A stretch of 35,452 nucleotides of DNA from Seison nebaliae (Eukaryota; Rotifera; Pararotatoria; Seisonacea; Seisonidae): assembly GCA_023231475.1 (NCBI GenBank), contig JALJEE010002127.1, positions 1 to 35,452 on the forward strand, read 5' to 3'. Below are positions 9,201 to 21,200 of the stretch, piece after piece. Every line of letters begins with the position of its first letter. The first letter of the stretch is position 1. Made by a program: the position numbers and the translations under genes. The notes beneath the pieces were generated by a model, which did no database searches, was not told where the DNA came from, and worked only from the letters and a program-made list of their open reading frames with translations.

Positions 9201-12200
9201 GATTCCTTTTATTTCTATGTGGATTTCCATCGACAACAAAAATCAGTTGAATTAGAAGCGAAATTAAATCCATTATTCAGTACCGATAATTATGTTGTAT
9301 ATGATAGACGGTTTGAATTGACTTGATTTGAGAGTGATGAATTTAATTTTTAGATATTTGAATCGTCCGGTCGGTATCTCTCGTTGTTCAGTACAATTGG
9401 CCTTCTCATCTGATTTCACCATTAAAGACAGTACTCCTGGTGCGATTAATTTATGTATTCGAGATGAAGATACTGTTGAATTTGATATTATCTCGTGCGA
9501 AGGTAAAATTCCAAATTTCGATGATATTCATAATAAAATCGAATTAAGTTTGAAATTAGCAGAAAAGTTAAGTCGCTCTAACGATCATACGATTAGTTAT
9601 ACATCCATCGTCATTTCTCTTTATACATCGGAAATGTTCACTCTGTCTATTCCGACGAGTATGGAAGAATCATTCAAAAAGATGATGGAAAATATTGCCA
9701 CGTTGAATATCGACGGAGAGAATTATTGTTTCCAATTCGTTAAAGTGCTCAATGGTCAGGTGGAATACAAAAAGATAAATGATGTTGTCACCATCTGGGA
9801 ATTGTACGCGCCGAAAAAGTTGGAGGATCAATTTATGAAATTGAACCGAAATATAAAATCACAATCCCACCACAAATTCACCATCAATATATCAATATTT
9901 GAATTGGAAGATATTAATATGAGATCATTGAATACGTCACTTCAATTATTGGATTGGAAAGTGAAATATAGTGATTCGATGGTATTTGAAGAAGATGAGA
10001 CGGTGAAATTACTCGAACCAAGTCAATATACCATCAACGATCTTTTCCCGGTTGAGATGGAGGATGACGGATTAATTCGACTCATCATTTTACATACATG
10101 TTCACTCGTCAGTGAATATGGTGATATATTGGAGAAGTTTTGTATTCATGACCAGATCTTCCTCACTCGATGTGAGACGATGAATTGTATAAAATTGGAG
10201 GGATGGCCTCACTTAGGCCCAAAACTACATTATTTGTCGCCTTCCAATGATATGGCTCTCGTTCGTTGTTATTCAGATAATGTAGAGGATAGTGATGCAT
10301 TTGATAATTATGTGATAGATCGAACGCTACAATTGAATCGATGTCAATCGATTAATTTGAGAATAAATGAAGTAATCTTCTCCAATTCCCCAAATGAAAT
10401 TCAATTAGAATTGGCTTTGGTCGATGATGACGTGAAATCATCTCTTCAACTTCATTTATTTAAAAGAATTACCATTGCTGTTTATGATGTTTCGAAAAAT
10501 GATCGATTGACATCGCTCATTTATTCCTTATCGATCAATGGAAAAGATAATCAAGATATTTATGGAACGACAATACCAATCGATAATTTACATGAGAGAA
10601 GAATCGTCATCATTCTCATCGATGTTTCGAAAGAGATTGTTGATTGGTCAGTGACACGTTCCCCATTAAATAATGTCATTCCATTCTGGTATGAGAATGG
10701 TCAAGTGATCGATGCAATTCATTTGAACGGTCATATCAAATTGGGTAATAAACAACTGATGTTATTCGATGATAATATCAGTTTAATGACGAAATTATCA
10801 TCGCCCATTTTCCGAACGGAAATGACAGCACAAAATGAATTATCAATTTCTCGTTGTGGTGATACGGATTCAATATCGAACAAACATTTCTTCCTCACTA
10901 AGCCCACATTCACCAAATATAATCAATGTCCAATCGATGAATTACTCATCAATAAAGTCCATATCAATCTCAATTTGTGGAATATTCGAGTACAACTCTA
11001 TCGCCCACGAGCAGATAATGATCCCGAATATTTCGGTTTTATTAATATTCATCTAATTTTCGCTCAATCTTCAAATTTGTTAAGGAAGATTATTCATCAG
11101 GAATCTCTTCATTCTTATTTCGGTCCATCAGTCCGAATGAGAGAAACTTATGTGATCGATTCGGATATCAAAGAAGAATTCGATACAATTCTCCTCATCA
11201 AAGGACATCAAACTATATTGTTGGTTGAAGAGATACCATCACGAGTTATTGATGGAATCTTTTTCAAGACTCAAAGAATAGAAACATCAAATGAAATGTC
11301 CATCTTCTTTCCCAATCAACTCCCACTCACTATCAATCAACCACAATCGACGTCACTTTCGATTTATCGATGTGATTATAGTGAACGAAATCGACATCGA
11401 TTAACAAGTTTTCGCATGAATGAAAATAAGTTGAATTTCGATACGAAAGAAGAAGATTGTACGAATTTTTGGGTAATACCAAAAATTAATGAACTCTCAT
11501 TTTATCCAACGGACATTTTCATCGAATTGATTGGAACTGAAAATTCGTTTATTGTCGATACGACAATAGTTCTCTTAGATGATAATTCGATTTATGATTC
11601 GATTGAAATTAATGGAAATTTCAATGAGAATGGATTCTATTTGTTTCGTAGTGAGAGAATTAAATATTTGAAAGAAGGTGCTATCGCTCTGGTGGAGACG
11701 TCGTCTCTCAGAGACAATTTTCAAGACGAAGAAATTCATGGATTTCTTTCCACTTCAAATCTTGCTATTTATGATCTTCTCTTCTTCCGTTCATTCCATC
11801 TAAGTGCACCATTCTCACAATCAGTTCTAGCACTCAATTATGATAAAGCCATCATCTACGATCTACAACCGACATCATCACCAATGTCAATTAATCGTTG
11901 TCCTGATCGAAAATATCGAATTAATTTTCCTACTCCAAATCAACAAAATGAGTGTTTATTAGAGGAAATGATGATGATGAAGAAAACGGTAGAATTATAT
12001 CCAATGAAATATGAATTATGGGATGAGAAATTGCAAGAGCAACTGAAGAATTTGGAGAGCGATATTATCTCACTGATTGGGAGAACGATCGATACGATTT
12101 GTCAATGTTCTTTTGGGAATGATCGTTTACAAATTCTGAACATGAACATCAGTTATGATCAAGTGACGTTAGAAATGGAAGTCGAATTGAATGACACGTC

Positions 12201-15200
12201 AGTTTGGGAAGTGTTTGATGAGAAATCGCCAGTGATGATGATTGATGGAATTTATTTCTCTTTACATCATCCCGTCAATACCATCATGCCATTGATTAAT
12301 GAAGTTTATGCAGATCCAATCAACGATTTGTCGAATGCACCAATTTCTGATTATATTGAATTATTCATTCCAACTGAATTTGACGATCTCTCTTTAGACC
12401 CATCCACAACATTAGTCATATTCGAATGGAAACATGACGAATATATGATGGTGGAGGAAGTGACGGAATATGAATTGATTCCTGTTATTGAACGATTGAG
12501 ATTTCAGAATTATTTTATGTTGAGTAATATCCATAACGAATTGTTTGGTGCTGATATTGGAATAAAAGATTTGAACGAATTATTGGACGTGGAAGGAATT
12601 GATATATTTTCCATCATCATTCACAATTGTCCATCAATCTCCAATTATACGAAACTCCATCGGCAATTATGTATTTTCGATGAATTGATTGTTGATTTGT
12701 CAGCGGAACGACCGCCATGGATGGCGAGTAAATATCCAGCGAATGGTCTCTCCATCTCTCGATGTTTATCCTTCCAATTGAGTGATACGGAAAGTTTTGT
12801 CATGACTGTACCATCACCTCGAAATCCGAATAAATGTATACCGGATGATGTGGTGATTAATGAAATAGGTTTGGAAAAAGATCGTTGTATTCTCAATAAG
12901 TTTCAAAAGAAGAAATTGAACGATTATTTATTTGTGGAATTGAGATTGTTGGAGATGGGAAATCCAAAACCATATTATCTTCCTTTGGAAGCGTTATCTG
13001 TTGGGGTATACGTTTTCCAGAAAACGGATTCATTCGAAACGATTATGCCACATGACGCATATTCATTCAGTTCAGTTAAATCAGATGTTTCGGGTGGATA
13101 TATAACAGTAATTAATGATCATTTCCTTCATATTCCTCTTTTTGAAGTGGATTCATATTATGTTATCGTCTTGACACAAGCACGTCATTATCGAGTAGCA
13201 TCGACATCATTATTGGATATAATTAAATCTCTCACTTCAACTAATACCATGTTTCCTGATATCAAAGTGATTGATCTCATAATTATCGGTCCAGAATTAT
13301 CAAATGATGATGACAAAAATCCGATACTTCATGAAATTACAACCATCTTCCCAAACCTCCTTCTTTATACGAACGATATCAATAACGTATTAAGTGAATG
13401 TAAATTATCGATTGGACGTTGTTCCTGTTGCCAACCGATCGACATGTCATCATTCTTCTTACAATTACCATCACCTGATAAAGAGAATCATTGTTATCTC
13501 AGCGACGTTCTCATGGAAGAATTGTTTTTCGATTCCACTCTCAACAACCTCAAATTGTCAATGGAATTATTTTTAGCGAAAGAAACAGAATTAACTGAAT
13601 TTTTCGTCGCTTCCAAACAACTTCAAATTATCATCGGTAAACGAAAAGATGAAAACTTATCATTTCAAGTATTTCCCATCACTTTCATCGGCAGTCAACA
13701 AGAAGAAGCGTTAACACAAATCGTTAACGTCGAATTACCAGGAATCGGTTTGATGGATATCGAAATGGTCCTTCTTTATAAAGGTCATTGGAGACCTGAT
13801 TATGGTATTGACAATATCGCTTATAAAGATACTTTAGGTGTGATTGATGGAGTGTGGTTTTTGCAGAGTCATGAAAATGTCTCGCAACTTTTGACTGAAT
13901 CGACATTGAAAGATCTTGGAATTTTCAAAGAAGATAAACCGACAATTCTCACCGAATCCCTTACCAATCATTCGATTGTTCGTTGTGCTTTGACATATGA
14001 AGATAAATTCTCGTTGACGAATTTCTTCCAACTCACACCAACATTAGGAGAACCGAAGAATTGTTTGCATAACGGATTTCATGAAGGAATACATATCTCT
14101 CGATTTAATTTATTACCGAAAGAAAAAGTTTTCTCCAAAAAAATTTAATTTCAATTAATTTCAATTGATTATTTTTAGGAGTCGATTATTCTACATGGAA
14201 ATAATAATCGATTCATTGGAACATTCACATTTGTTATGACGTCGGGCATTCAAATAATTTCTTTGAAACATTTCGATGACGAATATTTGAACGAGAATGG
14301 ATACATCGAAATTCCATTAGATCTCCCTGAAAAATTATTCGAGAAAATGAGATCAGGAATCTTTTTGATTCTTCTCAAATTCTCTACGGAAAAATTGAGT
14401 TTCGATGAATTGTTGGCGATGCGTCAGGAGAATATTGTCGATCTCATCAGTTTCAGTAAATGGCCAATGAATAAGGATTTTGATAAATTATTCAAGATTT
14501 TGTCACCCGAATTGCAAACGCCAATTTATTTCGATTATGAGTTTCCCTTTTTAATCGATTAACCACTATAAAAATGTTCAATTTCCAGTTCGAATGGTTA
14601 TGAAGATGGTTTAGCGGTTTCCGATTGTCATCGTTCACATGATGACGGTGATCATTGGCAACATTTTCGAGAAGACTTAAATCTTCGTTTCGTTGTGGGA
14701 CCGTCGTCTTCTTCGATTGAGAAGAACGTGTGTCCAAGTAAGAAAGCGGAGAAAAAGATAATACATGTATCGACTTATGGAAGTCTTTGTTCTGATTATA
14801 AGAATCAAAGTGTTCGATTACAAAATATTCGTCGTACTATTATCAACGAAGTAGTGAATAAATGTTCCTGTTCTTATACTGACGATTATTTCATAAGTTT
14901 TATTTTCTGTTCTTCATCTGATTTTATCTTCATTTTTCAGTTTCCGATATCGATTGTCGAACTGACGCAAGGAGATTAATCGAATTAACGTTTAACGTCC
15001 GATATTATTATATCGATGAAAGTTTGAATTACAGTTCACAATTCTTCATTTGAATTTATTCTAGTAACGGAATTAGGAACATGTATCGATCGAACAATCG
15101 ATAACACGATTTCTGGTTGTTTATGTTGGACATCCAATTCTGGTGTGTTCCAATTGGGTCGACTTTGTACGAATGATTGTTTAAATGAAAAAACTTCAAC

Positions 15201-15453
15201 AATATCAACTACCACTGCAACTTCCACTATCAAGAGCACAAAGAGCATGTCTGAAACGACTACAATATTTCAAATAAAACCAAAATCTGACGGTTTAAAT
15301 TTACTTTCAAAAACTCTTTTTCATATTTCGTTGCTAGATTCGTGGAAAATCGCTTTCATTGTAACAATTATATGTTTTGTAATGTTAGCATGTGTGACCT
15401 TCTTCGTTTATCGGAAAAAGAAGAAATACGATCTCACTAAAAGAGAAGTTTAA
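6232..15453 (+). CDS. Giant type I membrane protein with about 13 cysteine-anchored repeat modules (unrecognised family)
   Basis: 17 exons: 6232-6328, 6378-6477, 6515-6900, 6947-7108, 7157-7384, 7436-7786, 7846-8253, 8293-8416, 8469-8571, 8622-8717, 8765-9052, 9102-9310, 9354-14127, 14179-14540, 14589-14896, 14941-15033, 15065-15453. All introns are GT...AG, 31-59 nt, with matching phases; the sum is 8478 nt (2825 aa). A signal peptide (core FMRFLFIFFFSVCS) opens the protein; ATG at 6250 is an alternative start. The ectodomain repeats a '[LIV]-x-R-C' motif (Cys at about 133, 360, 560, 694, 862, 1181, 1352, 1524, 1700, 1988, 2207, 2395, and a variant at 2576), usually followed 20-35 residues later by a Pro-rich turn and second Cys (FPTPNQQNEC, VPSPRNPNKC, LPSPDKENHC). 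Then come a Cys-rich segment, a Ser/Thr-rich stalk, one transmembrane helix (IAFIVTIICFVMLACVTFFV) and a short basic tail (YRKKKKYDL). Probably a surface receptor, adhesion or coat protein; that role is inference. The exon 6 to 7 junction is the least certain. Confidence 0.8.
15034..15064 (+). other. 31-nt intron in the giant membrane-protein gene
   Basis: The smallest intron inferred here: GTTCAC...TTCTAG, phase 1. Without removing it the upstream frame meets a stop, and the downstream Cys-rich plus transmembrane exon is in a different frame. Close to the lower size limit known for spliceosomal introns. Confidence 0.65.
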
Positions 15454-15697
15454 ATATATTTCATCCCTTATATCCTGATAAATTAATATTAGCAGGTGAT
15501 TCCTATGTACAATTTTGATAGTTAAATATCGTACAAAAGTCGCAATTTCTTCTCTTTTACAGGTGTAAGGAAGATTATTTCGAATTCATGCCATTATGAA
15601 AGAAATGGGATGAATATATAATATTCTATTAATACAAATATATCTCTTATCTTTTTAGTTTGATTGAAATATATGAGTATATCAATAATCTTCTTCA

Positions 15698-15703
15698 AAT
15701 AAA
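15698..15703 (+). terminator. AATAAA poly(A) signal, giant membrane-protein gene
   Basis: First good AATAAA downstream of the stop at 15453, about 245 bp away on the coding strand. Confidence 0.45.
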
Positions 15704-16063
15704 GAATTGAAACTTCTCATTAAACCTAAAAATTTACAATTGTTACTTGTTCTTAAATTACTTGTTAGTGGTTATTATTATGAGGATAATTATGGGGAGA
15801 GATAATCGAACACAACATAGACATATAATGTCTCAACGAAGTTCGGAACAATTGTTGAGCGAACAACCAACAATGTTCAGCTAAGAAGAGAAAACGGGAA
15901 TTAGAGAAGGAATATATTGAGAGAAAATAATGAAAAGAAAAAATAATATTAATTATTATGTTATAGATTCTATAATAATATATTATCCAAAGTTTTCCAT
16001 TCGACATTGACAACTTCCAAAATAAAATCACCCAATGCATTGATAGAATTCCATATCAACAGA

Positions 16064-16267
16064 TCAACGCATCTCCTCAACGATCAATTGATTCCAACCG
16101 TCGACTCCCACATTCGCCCACATAATCGCTGGAACTTCGAGAGATGTTGCTTGAAATATAGGACATAAAGTGTCCATATTTCCAGATTGGCCAATAAACC
16201 AATTAAGGCATCCTCATCGTCCAAATCGCTCGTTGCTACCACGTGAAGCGATTTGTGAATTAGTCAG
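16064..16267 (-). pseudogene. Orphan coding-like stretch with one in-frame TGA
   Basis: Reading leftward from 16267, just after a 3'-splice-site-like TTTTTATAG, a 68-codon frame runs to a TGA at 16066-16064 with a single internal TGA at codon 18. The part after it looks like genuine protein (GNMDTLCPIFQATSLEVPAI, then MWANVGVDGWNQLIVEEM) and the base composition is less AT-rich than the flanks. No upstream exon could be joined. It may be the decayed last exon of a gene, a misassigned frame (the plus strand is partly open too), or, much less likely, a selenocysteine codon. I do not recognise the protein. The rest of 15454-16571 shows 3' flanking sequence and a small hairpin at about 15845-15880, nothing else. 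Confidence 0.3.
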
Positions 16268-16571
16268 CTATAAAAATTATTTGTCACATAGAAGACTTAG
16301 CAATAGAAAAGAATGAGGGAAATGTTTAGAATAAAATACTTCTCATTGGAAGTGACACGAAAAAAATGGAAAAAAGAGTTGAAGAGAAGTGTTTAGTTGT
16401 GGGGAGGAGAAGAATTGTTGCAACAAAAGATTTTGTAGTTTAATTCAGTGTTGGCATTAGTTGTATATAAATAGAATACATAGTATGAGATATGTTATGT
16501 GTAGAGAAAAATATGATCTGGATGAAATATGAATTTATGTTAGTTATGTGTATGTGAGAGAGAATGTTCGA

Positions 16572-17814
16572 ATGAAGGTCGATGAGAAAAAATTGAAGCC
16601 ATCTGATCAAAAGCCTTCTCCTCTCATCCATGAAAAATATATAGACGACTCGAAGCTCAATTGGAAAAAGGTAGGTAAGATATACGAATGCGAATAGGTC
16701 TCCACTCACAATCGTCTACTCACTCACCTATCAGATGAATGAGCAATTGAAAGATGGAGCAGTTAACCTGCTGGCAGGTACTTGTGGTTAGTGGAATGAT
16801 GTGAATGAATGAAAAGATTTTTCATTTCTCTTACATATTTCTAGGTGCGATTTCATGCGTTTATGTTGGACAACCATTAGATACGATTAAAGTGAAGATG
16901 CAAGCTTTCCCCGAAACATATCCCAATTTATGGAAATGTTTCCGCACTACTTGGAGAACTGATGGAGTTGGGAGAGGCTTATATGCAGGAACCGTACCTG
17001 CCCTCATCGCCAATATTGCTGGTTCTTAACCATCTCATTTAATTTACTATTTATTTTAAAGAAAATTCTGTTTTATTCACTTCGTACAATGCATGTCAGA
17101 AAACCATCTCTCTACTCCGTTATCAACATACAAATATCTCCCAATTGGACACGGTGGATAATGGAATAGCTGGATCGGGAGCTGCATTTTTTGCTGCCGT
17201 CGTATTGACACCGACGGAATTGATTAAATGTCGATTACAATCTGCTCGAGAGAAGATCGGCTCAACAGCTAAATTACAAATGTTTCTTTCATTCAAACTT
17301 TTTTCTTCATAATTCATATCAATTTGAATAGAACACCTTATTCCGCTACCAGAGATATTATCAGGAATGACGGTTTAAGAGGACTAATGAGAGGATTTAC
17401 TCCAACAGTAGCACGAGAAATGCCCGGCTATTATTTCTTCTTTGCCGTCTACGAATATTCGAGAGAACAATTCCGCAAATATCAAAACGTGAAAACGAAA
17501 GATGATGTCAGTTATATTTCTAATATCCACTTCTCAAAATCATCTATTTTTTATTAGCCACTTTCTTCACTTTCGTTAGTGGAGGATTTGCTGGTTTGGC
17601 CTTTTGGACAGCCATCTTCCCAACCGATGTCATCAAATCACGAATGCAGGTGAAAGAAGGAAAAGGTGGAAATTTCCTGAAAGTGATAACTGATATCTAT
17701 CAGAAAGAAGGATTCCTCAAATTCTACAACGGTCTATCTCCAACACTTCTGAGAACTTTCCCAGCTACAGGAGCATTATTTCTCACCGTCGAATTCGTCA
17801 AAAGTCTCTTCTAA
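16572..17814 (+). CDS. SLC25A15: Mitochondrial ornithine carrier (SLC25A15/ORC-like)
   Basis: Six exons: 16572-16670, 16735-16786, 16845-17021, 17062-17281, 17332-17510, 17558-17814; 984 nt, 327 aa; introns 40-64 nt, all GT...AG with consistent phases. It has the three tandem carrier repeats, each with its PX[DE]XX[KR]X[KR] signature: QPLDTIKVKMQ, TPTELIKCRLQ and FPTDVIKSRMQ, the same set as ornithine/citrulline carriers. Other matches are GLYAGTVPALIANIAENSVLF and REMPGYYFFFAVYEYSREQF. It exchanges cytosolic ornithine for matrix citrulline in the family. The first exon adds 33 mostly hydrophilic residues before the usual start; its GTAGGTAAG donor is strong and in frame, but translation could instead begin at ATG 16735. 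Human SLC25A15 is 301 aa. Convergent with the myosin gene. Confidence 0.88.
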
Positions 17815-18254
17815 ATTCGATCGCTCTTAAACGAAAGACAATATTAGATCATAAAAAATTTAATTTCCTAAAACAATTATTTTCAAACAACTTTTATTTG
17901 TTAAAGACAAAAAAACTTTTGTAAAATCTTCCAATAGAACAGATGTATATAATGATGGGATGGGAATGATTTTCTTTAAAATGTTCTCATCATTCAAAAG
18001 ATTGATGAAATGAAATGGAATGAAATCATAAAATATTCGAATCGTTGTCGAGTAAAAATAAATAAAATAATTCTCATAAGCATCCAAAAAAAAAAGGAAA
18101 TCTTCTTCGGTATATGGGAAATGGAATCGTACCAGATTTCAAGAGTGGAATAAAAAAAAAGGAAAAATTAATAAAGTTTTTTTTTTTTGATTAAAATCCA
18201 ATAATGAATGGTTGTTGGGCGGAGGAGAAAAAAAAAGAGAAATTTATTTTTTTT
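17815..18254. other. Shared 3' flank of convergent carrier and myosin genes
   Basis: 440 bp, very AT-rich with A and T homopolymers. AATAAA at 18170-18175 (+) may end the carrier mRNA. TTTATT at 18243-18248 reads as AATAAA on the minus strand just after the myosin stop. No gene seen. Confidence 0.4.
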
Positions 18255-21200
18255 TCAAGAATGAAACATCTTTTCAGCAATCGTTTTCTCTTCTTCGTCG
18301 TCATAATCGAATCGTTTCATATCTTCATTATGAGGGAAATTTGTGGAATGAATCTCATCAATTAATGAATGATGAGTTGAATCAATTTTATTGGATTGTT
18401 GACTGATGTTATTGCTGTTAGTGTCGTTGGATAATTGATCGATATCATCATCGACATCATCGGACGAATCGTATGAAGAGAATGGTTTGGATTGTTTGAC
18501 GTCTAATGAAGTGTCATCGTTACGATCAGTAGAAATGGATTCCATCATTAAACTACTCCGATTGTTGACGTGATGATTTGTATCAATAAATTCGTCGTCA
18601 GAACGAAGTGCACGCAATAATTTGTTCAATCGAATATTGGAATTATGGACTTGTTCTTTGAGTGTGGTGATATCCATTCGGAGAACTTCTATTAATGTCG
18701 ATTTGAGTTGACGATCTTGTTCGGAGTCGAATAATCGTTTACTTAATTCATTCATATCATCATTGATCTTTCGAATTTGACTCTGCATCTTCTTCTGAGT
18801 ATCAATAGCTCGTAATTCACGATCAGAAGAAATCTTTATCAAATTCTCATTCTCCGTCAATTGATGACGAAGACGATCAATAATATTTTGAAATCGATTC
18901 ACTTTCGTCTTCTCCAAATCTAATTGACCATCCAATTCCTTAATTTTTCCGTCTCGTTGACGAACATCAGCACATTGATGTGTCGTCTCTAATGCCATTT
19001 GTTCTTCCAATTTCATTTTTAATGAAGATATTTCATCTTCTAACATCGAATTAATTCGATGAGAATCGTCTTGCATCATCTCTAATTCTAATCGACGTTT
19101 TTGTTCATTGTGAAAACGTTGAGTTGCTAACGATAATTTTCTCGCAAATTCAACTCCACCATCCTCCAAATTATCCAATTGTTCAGTTAAAGCCGCTTTC
19201 TCATTGATGAGAAGTGTAATTTGTGATTCAGTACTAATTCGATTATTCCGATGAATTTCCGCTTCCATTTGCATTTCCTGCAATTCCGCTTCTAATCGTT
19301 GTTTCGTCTTTAATAACGATGTATTAATTGCTATTCTTTCTTCCAATTGCATATGTAATGTTCGAATAGGTGCATCCATCATCACCAATTGATGATTATC
19401 AATAATGGAATTAGAAATGTTGTTATTGTTGTTGGTAGTGGTGGTGATTGTGGATTGATGATAATTGTTGTTGTTATTGGACATTCTCTTCAAATGTTCA
19501 TGACGAGCAGAAATTATGGAACTTGACGATCCAGAAGAGATGGAAGATGTCGAAGATAAATCTCGTCGTTTTTGAATTGAGGGAGTGGACGAATGAATTG
19601 ATGACGGTATAAATGATTGAGTCGATGACGACGTTAATTGTTGTTGTTGTTCTTGTTGTTTTTTATGTTTGCGTATTTCTAATAAATTCGCATCATTCGC
19701 ATCATTCAACAATAATTTATAACGAGATAATTGTCTTTTCAAACGATTGATGACATCTTTCTCTTTTTTCTCATTCTCTTCCCCTTTCTCCAATCTCATT
19801 CTCAATTCATTCAACATCTTCTCCACATTCTTCCTCTCATTATTCAATTTTTCATTTCGATTCATTTCCATTAAAAGATCTTCCTCCAAATTCTTCACCT
19901 ACAACAAAAAATTGAAAGAATAAAAGATGAGAAATGAAGAAATAACTTTTTTCTCGTTCAAAAATTTCACATCAATAATTTCCTGATTTTTATCATTCGT
20001 CATGGAAATCATCGATCGTCTTTCACGTTGCGCATTCATCTGAAACTTCAATTTATCTTCTTCCAATTCGGAAATGATTTGGCACTGATCATTAATCTCT
20101 TCCAATTGGTTTGATATCTGCTTCTCTAATCGATCACATTTCATATGTAAATCTCGATTTTTCTGGAAAAAAGGGGAAAAAAAATTGAAAAATGGAAGAA
20201 AAAAATTACTAACAATCTGTTGTTCTGATGATGTTGTTGTTGTAATTTCATTTAGTCGTTGAATTTCCTTCTTCAATTTCTCATTCTCCAACACTAAATT
20301 TTCATTCATCAACTTTAAAGAAAAATCATAAAACGGAAATGATAATTTAAAATGGAACATTCCCTTTCTTCTCATTGTCAATGAGACGAGTCATTTGTTC
20401 ATCTTTCATCAATTTCGTTTGTTGTTGTTGTTTCAATTCGTCATTCAATTGTTGTCGTAATCGTTGAATTTGTAATTCTTGTCGTTGTTGTTGTCGTTGT
20501 TGGAATGAGAGATCACGTTTCATAACATCGATATTGATCTGATCATCTGAATGAAGACGATTTAATTCTTGAATTTTTTGTTTCAATTGATAATTCTCAT
20601 TTTTCAATTCTTTCAATTCTTCCTCATTTCTACTATTGCTATTGTTGTTGTTAGTGTTATTGTTGATGATGGATTTATTTGAAATTGATTCACCATTTCT
20701 CTCCATTCCCATTAATGATTCATTTCGTTTCTTTCGTTCATTATCTAATGATTTATGTAGAATATTTTGTTGTTCTTCACTTTCACTCAATTCAACTGCC
20801 AATTGTTTCATATTATTATTGAGATGAATATTCTCTTGAATCATCAATTCTTTCTCTTTTTCTAATTTTTTTATTAATTCATTTAATTCATTCAAATTCT
20901 CTTCCAACATTCTCATTTGATTTATTTCATTCAATTCTTTCTTCGTCTTCTCTTCTACGAGAATGATGGGATGTATCTTCTGAAATAATCTCCACCATTT
21001 CCATTCATTCAATTTCATGAAAATTCTCAAATTCTTCTGAATAATTCTCATAGCGCAATCGGACGATATTCGATCATCATATCGACGTTGACTTAAATAT
21101 CGTCGACAATTCGATTGACATCTAATAATCAATTGTTCTACACAACTATTTCTCTCTCTCATCAATTGTTCATAATCAGATAATCGAAGAACAATCTCAT

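Noticed and set aside
15765-16040. 91-codon minus-strand frame rich in I, Y and F
   Set aside because: Typical AT-rich chance frame overlapping the 3' flank of the giant gene; no domain and no continuation.
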